Shown piece by piece: positions 1-11,300 of a stretch of 64,000 bases of DNA. Within the stretch, counting starts at the first letter, position 1. Every line of letters starts with the position of its first letter. The stretch covers positions 3,172,001 to 3,236,000 of the forward strand of contig NC_063993.1 of assembly GCF_932276165.1 (NCBI RefSeq). The letters are read 5' to 3'. The DNA is from Plutella xylostella. Its lineage: Eukaryota; Arthropoda; Insecta; Lepidoptera; Plutellidae. A model generated the notes under the pieces. It made no database searches. It was not told the DNA's origin and was given only the letters and a program-made list of their open reading frames with translations. The position numbers and the translations under genes were made by a program.

Positions 1-1046
1 TACTTTCCTATCATACAAACTATTAGGCCTATCGAGATAAAATTAGCCTCATTTAAATGAAAATTTAGTCTAGTTGTATACGTTGTATACTTAGTAACTT
101 TTGCCGTAACACAAACTTGTATTGGCCAAAATTTTCTAAAACTGAAAATTTTACAGTTTTGAATCATAATTTCCAGACAGCTTTTTTATAAACACCACAT
201 TTAGCATAACCACCATTAATGCAATTTCTGTATCTAGAAGCCCTCGGGATCAAACATTGTTACTTAAATATTATTCAAAACTGTAAATTTTTCAGTTTGT
301 TTTTTTTATGTTAAGTACCTACGTCGTTACTTAACATAAAAAAAATCGTTATATCTTCTAGGCGAGGCAAAACCACTTTTTTATATACTTGCCCATCACC
401 TATTTTTACGTCTGGATCCGCGCCTGCGCAGGCCACCGTACCTATAGGACGAGCAGGGCTGAAAGTCCAAAAAAAATGATTTACGTTCCTCGCTAACTTG
501 GAAAGCTGTACATCGCTGGCGGAAAGGCGGGTAACGAAGCGGGGAAAAAAGATATATAGATTATTATTAGAACTTACCTCCCAATACACCGAGGGCCATC
601 TAACGGTAAATTTTGGAACTAATTCTTTTTTTTAGACAGTTTAGGCAGAATCTTAAAAATATGACTATGCTTCTTATTTTCAGAATATTTTATTTTACAA
701 AGAACCGTGATAGAACCTAATGACAAAAGCGTCATTGCTAAAACCTAGTCCGCGTGTTGTTCTATACTGGAATGGAGCCTTATTTCAATCTTATTGGGTC
801 ATCCTGAACAACTATAGTCCTGCTACTTACCTCTGCTGATCCTGCTAATTCCGTTTTTTCCCCGCTCATTTTCATAAGTCGTAGAACAAAAGTTCTACAT
901 ATATTATGGACTGTGCAGTAGATATTAAAATATACTCAATAAAACATTTAATTTTTTTACTTACACATTTATATATTACTTAAGAAATACTTAACCAGCT
1001 TCTACATCGCATCTTATAGCTTTATATACGCGAGTAGTTAACAACA
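1..1046. other. Region downstream of RARS2, no convincing gene
   Basis: AT-rich sequence beyond the RARS2 stop codon. An imperfect inverted repeat (about 136-168 against 271-299, around 'ttttacagttttgaa') suggests a small foldback element. A minus-strand open frame at 311-589 has no recognisable domain. A good donor on the minus strand (aggtaagt, near 576-583) could end an exon of another gene, but I could not build one with a proper acceptor and open frame. I call no gene here. Confidence 0.5.
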
Positions 1047-1546
1047 TTACATCTCTTGCAATGGTTTCACTCCTAATATTTCTAGACCAGACTTAACAAC
1101 AAGCCTAGCAGTATGAAAGACTACAAGTCTTTGGGATGCTAACTCCGGGCTGACATTTTTTACATTTAATTCATTAAACATTCTATTCACAAGTCTAGCT
1201 AATCTGAATAAATAGTTGACTAGGACGCAGGCTTCATATTCATCTGCACTCTTTTGTAGAGTATCTTCAAATTTGGCTAGTTCAGCTATCACATCTGATA
1301 CTATTGGTTCTGGTAGATATTGAGGGTCAAAATCCTGTGGCAGTTTAACCCCACAGTTTGACTCCAGGCTCCACAGACGGCAGTGTAGGTACTGTAGTTT
1401 GATGCCACTGTCGCCTTCACTTTGTAATGCTCTATCCCACTCAAAGCTGTAGTCCTTCTGTCTTCTCTGCTTGAGGTCATTGATGATGACGGCTGTTGTG
1501 CCAAGAGTGTCACAAGTCTCCTCGTCCATAGCAGAGCTCCTTGTGT
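1047..1546 (-). CDS. RARS2: RARS2 exon 3: C-terminal DALR anticodon-binding domain
   Basis: The acceptor (tttacag) is just above 1546 and the stop TAA is at 1049-1047. The exon enters in phase 1 and joins the preceding exon as KES-K-N-TRSSAMDEE. It contains the all-helical domain that reads the anticodon and ends ILGVKPLQEM, a typical ArgRS C-terminus. Confidence 0.92.
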
Positions 1547-3094
1547 CTGTAAATAAAGACAAAATAAATGATTAAGTATAGTATCATGTAAAAAAAATAT
1601 GATCTTTTATGTATTTTATAATAATTATCTATACTTAAGTACATCATACTTTTAGATTCCTTTTGTTTCTCATACATTTTCAGTTTAGCTTCATCCAATA
1701 TATCATTTAAGAAGACAACATTTCCACTCCTTGTGCTCATTCCTTTGATTCTCCCAAATTTGACATGCTCACATCCATTAGCAAATTTCTCATCAATCTG
1801 TTTGGCCAAATTGAAAACAGCAGCAAAATGATCTGTTTGTGCATTGTCTACTACATAGAGCATTTTGTCAAATTTATATTTGTTGTATCTATCAATAAGG
1901 GCTGCTATATCTCTTGATATATACAATGTGGAATTATCACTTTTTAATACTGTTATATTTCTATCTTTGTATGTAGCAACCTTCTTTCCTAATTCATCTG
2001 TTCTTATGATATTTCTTTGTTCCAGATTAGACATTAAATCCTTTATAGCTCCACCATTGTAGTCTGATTCCCAATGGTATTCATCAAAAGTTATTCCCAA
2101 TCTTTTGTAAACATTTTGTAGTTCTTCCACTGTGACATCCCTGATTTGCTTCCAACTTTCCAAATTAGTTTTTCCTTGTTCAATGTTTGCAAAGTATTTC
2201 CTGGCTTCATCTTGCACACTCTGGTCAGTTGCTGCTAGCTTGTTGGCAAACACATAGGTTTCATACAGGCTTCTGATAGGATTGTCCTTTAGATCTGCAA
2301 CACTAATGTTTTTTGCTTTCATTCCAACTTGCAGAAGACCAAATTGAGTGCCCCAGTCCCCTAAGTAGTTTATTCTTGTTACATTGTTGTTGAAATGCCT
2401 GTTTATATTGGCTATGAAATTTCCAATGATTGTAGACCGCAGGTGTCCCACATGGAATGGTTTTGCAATGTTGGGAGAGCTGAAATCCATAACAATGTTT
2501 TTACCAACTTCATGTATAGAAGGTTTTTTGTTAATCCCTTCAATAACATTTTTCATAAACATATCTCTGTTGATACTAAATCTTAACATATTTTCATTCT
2601 CTGTTTGTAAGTACTTGATACCATTTGTAAAATCGGTACCGTTTATTGTTGGTTTTTTAAATTTATTTTCTGATGCAATATTAAAGTCAATGAAGAAATT
2701 ATTAGTTCCATGCTTGTGGGTAACTTGCATGTTCCGAATGTAATTTCGAATAGCATCTTTCTCTAGGTTAGGTAATATCTGGAAATAACATAAATATTTT
2801 AAAAAATCAATAAAAACATATAATATGAATGATTGCATACAATACTAGAGGAAATATTTGCGTGTACATACATTATATTTTACAGAAAAAACCTAGAACT
2901 ATTGAACTAATTAAATATCTTCTTTCAATATTAAATACAACATTATCTCTGAATGCTACAGGCTAATATTGATCCTGAAATTCTGGACGGGAACCCATAG
3001 AACGATGCGAACTTATGCGGTAATGCAAGTTACAAAATAATTGTAATATAATCCAAACCTTTTCCAATATTTTTAGTTTAAGTCTTATACACAT
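1047..3094 (-). CDS. RARS2: Arginyl-tRNA synthetase, mitochondrial (three exons)
   Basis: This enzyme attaches arginine to tRNA-Arg using ATP; the RARS2 form acts in mitochondrial translation. Exons on the minus strand are 3094-3059 (inferred, 12 codons, MCIRLKLKILEK), 2778-1650 and 1546-1047 (stop TAA). Phases join without a break and give about 554 aa, close to the 578 aa I recall for human RARS2. The class I HIGH signature is HVGHLRST (2443-2454 encodes HVGH), followed by YLGDWGTQFG. The KMSKS equivalent is the degenerate KGMSTRSGN near 1726-1747, as is usual in ArgRS. The last exon encodes a helical DALR-type anticodon-binding domain (WDRALQSEGDSG, LQYLHCRLWSLE). The mitochondrial rather than cytosolic assignment rests on the overall sequence and the short N-terminus. 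The first exon is the weak point: it fits in phase and has an AAG|GTTTGG donor, but is short, so the targeting peptide is not obvious. Confidence 0.93.
1650..2778 (-). CDS. RARS2: RARS2 exon 2: catalytic core
   Basis: This long exon runs from ILPNLEKDAIRN to KQKESK and ends at an AAA|GTATGA donor. It holds the whole Rossmann catalytic domain with HVGH, YLGDWGTQFG, LYISRDIAALIDR and VVDNAQTDHF. The acceptor is tatttccag just above 2778. Confidence 0.93.
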
Positions 3095-3634
3095 TTTCTA
3101 TCAATAAAATCACCGAGTATGGTTACCGTTTAAGTGATAATTTAATAATAATTCAGCTAATTTACTTGTTTAAAGCTTGTTTACGTAAAATTATTATAAA
3201 CTTAAAATTATATTTAGGTTATGTTTTTATTGAATTATCAATAGATTTTGACAGACGCCAAAAAATTTAAGTCACAGATTATAAATGTCAAGTAATAACT
3301 TCCGTTTCCGTTACGGAAATCGAAAAAAAAAATATCTTTCTCTGTGGGTAGGTTCCTACTCCCGATTTGCGATCGCCATTTCATGTCAGCCTCTTCTTCA
3401 ACTCTTTTCACGATTGTGTGAAGGTCTGTCTGTTTTTGAAGTGAATGGACCCGTGTCAATGGTAGCTAGGCAACTTTGTTTTGTTTTACAACTTTTGCTT
3501 CTGGGAGTTTGGTATTGTTTGGTTTTGATAAAAAAACTAAAAGTAAAATTGTTTACCACAAAAAATATTTAAAACGATGGATCAATTTATTTAGCTAAGA
3601 TAGTTTTGTTTATCGATAAACATCTAATCTAAAC
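3095..3634. promoter_or_regulatory. Shared intergenic region between RARS2 and WDR19
   Basis: About 540 bp separate the divergent start codons of RARS2 (minus) and WDR19 (plus), so both promoters must lie here or overlap. I see no clear TATA box at a fixed distance from either start. Open frames at 3238-3459 (minus) and 3285-3572 (plus) have no recognisable protein content and look spurious. Confidence 0.6.
3462..3474 (+). promoter_or_regulatory. Candidate X-box (RFX site) upstream of WDR19
   Basis: GTAGCTAGGCAAC resembles the X-box palindrome (RYYNYY, 1-3 nt spacer, RRNRAC). The right half GGCAAC is perfect and the left half has one mismatch. It lies about 160 bp before the WDR19 start codon, where X-boxes of ciliary genes usually sit. 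IFT genes, including worm WDR19 (dyf-2), are known RFX/DAF-19 targets. Function here is inferred. Confidence 0.5.
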
Positions 3635-5339
3635 ATGTCTGCACCAAAGGTCAGTTTCCAATGTTTTATCTAACGAAACTCCACTTCTCAACTTATTGCA
3701 GATTTCAGCTTTATAAATAAACTCACTTATTTTTCAGCTACTATACACTATAGAGCAGCCTCATGGCTTGGGGGAGTTGTACTTCGTTTGGCAAAAGGGA
3801 GAGGGGCGGTCTCTGTTGGCTACCACCGGCACTGATGCTACTGTGGCTATCCACGACAGAACCGGAAAATTGCAGGAAAGAATAAAATTGCAAGGGTAGG
3901 TTGATAATTAATTAATAAAGTTTATATACAAAATATTCCTTACTTAAGCACTTAATAAAAAATTGTTATGCTGGATATGTTAATTATGAATGAATCTTAC
4001 ATCAGCAAATTTTGATCACATAAATTTTATTGTACTCTGTTTTCCTTTCAGTTTATGTGCAGGAATAGAATGGGACAATGATGGTGATATCCTAGCTGTT
4101 ATAACACCAAACAGCAATTCAGTATTGCTGTGGGAATGCCATACAAACAAGCGTCTGACAATAGAGACGGGACTGCGGGAGCCACCCTCATGCATTGCCT
4201 GGGCCTACGGCGAGCCACTAATGGCTGTGGGTACACAGAAAGGGAATCTTGCATTGTATAATCATCACACTACTAAGTAAGTAATACTAACACAAGCCCT
4301 TTGTCCATTATTAGGGATAAAAGGATTGATGATGATGACTAAGTAAGTAGAGCATATAATTTTGGGGGTACATGAAAGATGCTTCTTCAAGAGTGACATA
4401 CAACCTGTTCATTATAAATTCTTATACTTCCATCCTTAAACCCTGGATAATCAGAATCAGCTCCTGACACTAATCTGTCTGGCCAATCCTTTTATATTAG
4501 CTTACAATGACAAACCCTTATCTAGCTCTTGTGCTGTCAGAATCACTTTATAAAGATGAAGAAGTATACCACTTAAATAATGGCTATAGAACATGCTTAC
4601 TGCCAAATGTAAGCTTCCCATAGACTGAGAAAATGGACTAATGCTCTTACAGTGTGTCATATAACAGATGCACACTGTTATACAAGTTTGTTAAAATAGT
4701 AACTACTGTTTTGCAGACGAATACCAATAATAGGGAAGCACACAAAGAAGATAACCTGCGCTGCATGGAACAAGGACAGCATACTTGTGCTGGCGTCAGA
4801 GGACAAAACGCTGTCCATCAACAATGTGGACGGGGACACGCTGCGGGTCATCACGCTGCGGGACCTGCCCAACGACCTGCAGTTCTCCGAGATGAAGACC
4901 GATGAGCGGGTGTCAGGGGAAAATACTGTAAGTTTTTAGTAAATTTTTACTAGATTATTTATATGACTATCTGGAAAATGTTTTGGCTGAATGCAATTCC
5001 TTTATTGGCATGTTGTTTTTTGCCTATATGATTTTAACTGTTTGATTTTCAAACTATCTATGTGTCGCCAAAATTGATCCAGCTAAGGCATGAAGAAAAG
5101 GCAGTCCCACTAATTTTTTCACAGCTAAATTATTCATTGTTGCTCATTTTCAGATAAGCCTAGTAGTAGGCAAGCGGACCCTCTACCTCTACAACCTTCT
5201 GAACCCCGAGAACCCGATAGAATTGGCGTTCCAACAGAGATATGGCTCCATTGTGTCATACAAGTGGTATGGAGACGGATACATACTGATCGGCTTCAGT
5301 GCCGGATACATTATTGCAATTTCCACCCATATTAAGGAG
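3635..5339 (+). CDS. WDR19: WDR19 exons 1-5: first WD40 propeller
   Basis: Exons 3635-3649, 3738-3895, 4052-4276, 4717-4927 and 5154-5339 encode about residues 1-265. WD-type blades are visible: LLATTGTDATVAIHDR, CAGIEWDNDGDILAV, PIIGKHTKKITCAAW, and ILVLASEDKTLSINN. The frame runs through every junction. The introns are short and hold no clear mobile element. Confidence 0.93.
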
Positions 5340-8300
5340 GTGAGAATGTTTTATATGTAATCCTTGACTATCTTTATATGTAGCTTGTTTTCGACAGTTT
5401 ATTTGCCTGAACCGATCTCGAAAATTAACAAATGGAGGTTCTCCAAATTTAAAATACTAGGGCGATTATAAAGCTGACTATAGCCGCACCTCTTCACAAG
5501 TGCATAAAGCTGTGTAGTTAAATAAGGCCATTTGTGAAGCGACTAGAGATTGATAACACGTTATATTTGTTATTTGGTCAGGTTGGAGAAGAGCTATTTC
5601 AAGTGAAGAACCACAAGGACGCTCTGTCGGACGTGGCGGTTTGCGACGGACTGGCGGCGACGTGTGGGGATGGACAGTGAGTTATATCTTATCAATGGAG
5701 CTTTTCTTTAAAGGTTTTCCCTTGGAAATTCCAATAAAATTAGCATTTTTAAGTGTACTGCTGATGTAAGCTGTGTTATTATACTAGCACTCTTACATCA
5801 TCCCTATGCTAATGCTAAGGAGTTGGTCACAGTTTCAATTGCTTTCTGTGTATCGGGAATAAATGCAAAATGTTTGTTTCTCAGACTGAAGTTGATATCT
5901 CTGTGGAACAACGGCGAGGTGTCGGGCTCAGTGGCGCCCCCCGGCGGCGCCGAGCGCTGCGGGTTCAGGTTAGTTCTGAAATAAAACATTAATGAAATAC
6001 TAGCGAAAATGATTAAACCATTTATTTTATATTTAAAAATATTTTGATTAAAAAGACACTACAAGATTGTTTGCCGTTTAAGCTAAGTAGAAATGAATGC
6101 AGTATACGTAAGTTTATAAAGTTGAATCGAAAGCAGCCAGCAGTCTTTAGGGTCCCCTTAGTCAAAATTAACAGTCGATGCCAGAGGCAGGTGTCGGTCT
6201 TCTCGCTACTCGTCTGCGCTACGACTATTCTATCCATTCGGCCACAAGTATTCAAACACCAAATGTCCTAATTTTCAACAAATCTTGTATATTTTAACAA
6301 TTTGTTATACCTAATATCTCTCTACTTGTTAACTGTCCTTATATTCCAGCACCGACGGCCGCCTACTAGCCACGGCGGGGCGCGCCTACCTCTCCGCTTA
6401 CGTCACAGCCCTCCCCGCGCTATACGGCGTGTACGGCACTCGCGCCGTCACTCTGACGTCACTGACGGAGGCCACGGTGCACCAGTGTATAGGGGTGCCG
6501 GATGGGGCGCAGGATATTGTGCATGGTGAGTGATGTTACATGACTATAGGTATATTATAGGGAGTATAGTATTAAGTCACTACTTACTTACTACCAACTG
6601 GACGAATACCCTACAATTCTCAAGACTCTTAGGTATGTTATACATAATTTTATACATAATTACTTACAAATCTACCTCTCTCCAGATTATCAGGCATGTG
6701 GAGACGCGATAATAAATACACAACTATTGGTGTCCAATGAGCCTTTATTTAAATGATTTCGTAGCTTTTATAGCCTTGGGCAAGGTGCCACACTACAGAC
6801 ACCTTACTTAATCTAACCGTCCAATTCCAGCGGAGCCCACGGCCCTAGCCTCCTACACCCTGCCAGTAGAGCCCACGGCGCTGGCTCTAGGCTCCACCCA
6901 CGTCTGCGCGGCGGCGGGCGCGCTGGCCTGGTTCCTGCGGCTATCTGCTATCCGAGACACTATTTTAACTCTGCAATTAATCAATTTGATACCTTATTTA
7001 ACAAAATACTTAGATACTGTTAATACGGGATACAAGTAAGCCACAAGGCTGCTTAGATCGCACTGATATCGCCGTTTATTCCCATGATTTGAATGTATCG
7101 CAGTACACATAATACTTACATACCCATCATAAATCAATCTCCCTCTTCCAGCGGAGCCCACGGCTCTAGCTTCCTACACCCTCCCAGTAGAGCCCACCGC
7201 GCTGGCTCTAGGCTCCACGCACATCTGCGCGGCGGCGGGCGCGCTGGCCTGGTTCATGCGGCTATCTGCTAACTGAGCCACAATATTAACTTACCAACCA
7301 CAATATTAACTTACCAATGAATCAATCGGATACCTTATTTAAAAAATACTTTGGTTAAATATAGGGACACAAGTATGACAAGGCTGCTTAGATCTGACGT
7401 TTATTCCCTTGATTTGAATGTATCTTGATCGCAGTATACATAATACTCATATACCCATCAGGTACATTAATCAATCTTCCTTATCCAGCTCAAAAAGTTG
7501 GAAAGATGCTCAAGGAGTTTCTTTCGCCATTTCTTTCCTCTTTAATGACGGGGCCTTGGGAAATGGTGGTAGAGTCTTATTATGACCTCTGACAAGTAAG
7601 TGTAAAATTCTACGTCAAAATAAACGATATTTAATTTCATATCATTCCAGCGGAGCCCACGGCTCTAGCCTCCTACACCCTACCAGTAGAGCCGACCGCG
7701 CTGGCTCTAGGCTCTACACATGTCTGCGCGGCGGCGGGCGCGCTGGCCTGGTTCCTGCGGCTATCTGCTAACCGAGACACTATTTTAACTCTTTTTTAAT
7801 CAATCCGATACCTTGTTTAAATAAATACTTAGGTACTGTTAATACGGGATACAAGTAAAACAAAATGCTGCTTAGATAAGCGTTTATTCTCATGATTTGC
7901 ATGTTTATTTATCGCAGTACACATAATACTCATATACCCATCAGGTACATTAATTAATCTTCCTTATCCAGCTCAAAAAGTTGGAAAGATGCTCGAGGAG
8001 TTTCTTTCGCCATTTCTTTCCTCTTTAATTTATTTATTTATTTATTTTATTTATTTATTAACAAACACATATTGGTACATATAATTAACAGTATACAACA
8101 CCACATAAGCCTTCAAAGGTTTGTGTGTGATGCGATTTTAATCTACCATACAAGTTATTTTTAAGTAATGATTAACGTAGTCATACAATATAAGTAGGTA
8201 TAAGCCATATAAGCAAAAATATTCTAGCACATTAACATACGATCACAAAAAAAAAATACAGCGAGCGAGACCGTGCCGGCCGGCAGATAACACTATTCAT

Positions 8301-11300
8301 TTCTTCATAGCTCTTGATAGAATAGTAATAAGAGTGGTTTTTAATTACACTTGCAGGACGGGCGATCACACTAAAGAAACTACCGACATTGTAATGACGG
8401 GGCCTTTGTGAAATGATTGTAGAGTCATATTATGACTATTGTAAAATTCTACGTAAAATAAACGATATTTCATTTCACATCATTCCAGCGGAGCCCACGG
8501 CTCTAGCCTCCTACACTCTGCCAGTAGAGCCCACCGCGCTGGCTCTAGGCTCTACCCATGTCTGCGCGGCGGCGGGTGCTCTGGCCTGGTTCCTGCGGCT
8601 GGGCGGCGGCGGCGGCGCCACGAGGCGGTACCCGGGAGTGGTTACTAGTCTAGTGGCTAATGAGTATGTGGCTGCGCTGTTTGATGGCCGGGTTCTGTTG
8701 CACGAGGTAAATATAATATGTATTTATTCACAAAAAGGTATGATACAGACCAATAGATCATAATATTCCATCCACACAGGATTCGTAAAAATGTAAAAAC
8801 TAGGAGTGGGTCGTCTCTGTATTTTTCGATAACGAGTGTCGTCTCGTGTTTCTGTGTCGAAAACCTGTTTCCGAAGCAGTGTCGTGTAGCACTGGTTTGA
8901 TGACTGGCTAGCTTTGTTCGTCTATTTTTTTTTTTCTTTATATGGCTGGCGCCAAGCGGGCGCAGAGCGCGGGTAAACACAAAACCAAAGTGGTCACTGT
9001 GGTGTGAATTTTATTTTTAATAACTGACATAAAAGAGTTGTTGTAATTTTACCTACTATACTATTAGATAATAAATATTTACACCCTGTACACATAAATA
9101 TAGGTAACTCAATACAATGATAAGTGTTGAGCAAATTAAAGTACGCGAGTCCAAGTCCAATACAAACACAGTCCAGATAGTTCTACATTGCTCAAATAAC
9201 TCGACAATGCTTTGACAATGATAACACGTTGATCAAAACCAATGTTAATAACACTTTTCCCCGCAATATCTAATTTTGTTTGCTGCCGCAGAAAAAAAGC
9301 AAAACCGCCATTACAGAGAGTGGCTTCGTTCACCCATCTTGTCGCTGCGTTCAGTTGCGTGACGTCACTTCCGTCTCCGCTCGCCGTAGATTGCGTTCCG
9401 AAATCGATAAATGCTGCCAGCCGAAATCTCGGAATAATGACAGCCGTGCTTTTTGGTAGGAATAAATTTTTGCCAACATAAGACAGTAGGTGATATTCCC
9501 TCTTAGCGTAGATAACACTAACTAATTAATCATAATGTTCAATTCTGAATTATAATAATATGCAGATTTATGCATTCGCGCAATACGCACCAAACATTTT
9601 TTATGTAATGACGCTTGACAACAAACAATCATAAGTAAAAAACCTCAAAATTCATTCACCCACATAAACACAAAACATATAAATTATTATTATTCCAAAA
9701 CGCAGCTCAAGTGCAACTAATCCTTAACTATTTAACAATAAATATCATTTCCGGCTTCCGCATCCTCACGCGCATCACGAAATAATATGCATTTTTTTCT
9801 CTAGCAAAAGCCTTATTTTGTCATTGCATTACCGTCTTTATTGCATTAACATAAAGTTCAAGAGAATTTGAAATAGATAAGTTTGTTTGTGTGCGTGCAA
9901 TGCAAGCACAACGCGACTAGGATAACCATTTAGAAATTTGGAAAGTCCTGGCAAAAAGCCGGACATTTGAATGAACCATTATTAGTTAGGTACGGTAACG
10001 CTAAGTTTGATTATTTTGAAACTAATTTTGTTTCGAAGATACAATTTTAGGTTTGTAGTTTGTTTGCTATATAATATTTATTTTATTGTTTGACCGTATA
10101 CGATGATTTCTAAAGAAGATTTTGAATCTGTCTAAGTTTTTAGATGAATGAGAAGACGATAAAATTTTTAGACTTGTTTGATATTTAAGCCAAAAAATCT
10201 AGGAATCCGAATAAATCTGGACGAATGGTAACCCTACACGCGACGCGAGATGAGACACGAGGCGGGTTGTTTAATAACATGGCATTAACATCTTTATTGT
10301 GATTAAGGTAAAGGTCAAATTCATATGATGATATGAATATTTTCGAAAGGCCGAAAGGTACTTCGTCTTGAAAATGAAGTTTGATTTTAATGTTATGAGC
10401 ATAAAGTTCATATTAGGATACGAAATGTAGGGCATTATCTCGTGAACGTGAACAGGTGCCAGTGTAGTCGTCTTGTTATCAAACCAGTGCCAGATTTTTG
10501 CAATTCAATATCCGTCTTTATCTTTATAGAGATAAAGTTTATATTTGAATGATGCGTTACACCGGTCTTCCGGCACTGGTTATTGTTTCATGCAATTTCC
10601 ATCTTTATTGATACAAGATAAAGTTCATATTTATTTTCTATGATTGCGAACAAGTGCCAGTGTCGTCGTCTGAACCATATTGTAGTGTTAGACTGTTTAG
10701 TGCTTTAACGTTACCGTCGCGCGTTGCGTCGCCAGTGCCAGCCGTCTCGCGTCGCGCCGTCTCATGGCGCACCGTCTCTTACTTGGCACGGGTTGAATGA
10801 CGAGACTTCTTTTACCGGAATCGGAAAACGGTGCATCCGTTCCAGGCAGTGAAACGGTATTTTGAAACGGTGCGTCTTTGGAACGCTCACTCCTAGTAAA
10901 AACCGGCCAAGTGCGAGTCGGGCTCGCGCACAAAGGGTTCCGTAGCTTAAATCAACCTATCTCAAAAACTATAAGAGATACTTTGATCAAACCAAAAATC
11001 GTTGAAAGAGTTAATTAGCATGCATCACCTCTATTTTTTTTAGAATTTTATACCCCGTAGTTATAAAAATAGAGGGGGGGGGACATACTTTTTACGACTT
11101 TGAGAGCTGATATCTCAAAAACCGTTCACTTTAAGAAAAATGTTTTTTAGAAAACTTTATATCATTTTAAAAGACCTTTCCATTGATACCCCACACGGGT
11201 ATGTACATCGAAAAAAAAAATTTCATCCCTCAGTTACATGTATGGGGGGCCCCACCCCCAATTCTTTTTTTTACTATTTAGTGTCATATTTTTGTAGCGG

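Noticed and set aside
311..589. Minus-strand 92-aa open frame as a gene
   Set aside because: No family features and no plausible splice partner in the window.
3285..3572. Plus-strand 95-aa open frame between RARS2 and WDR19
   Set aside because: Low-complexity, no domain, and it lies in the divergent promoter region.
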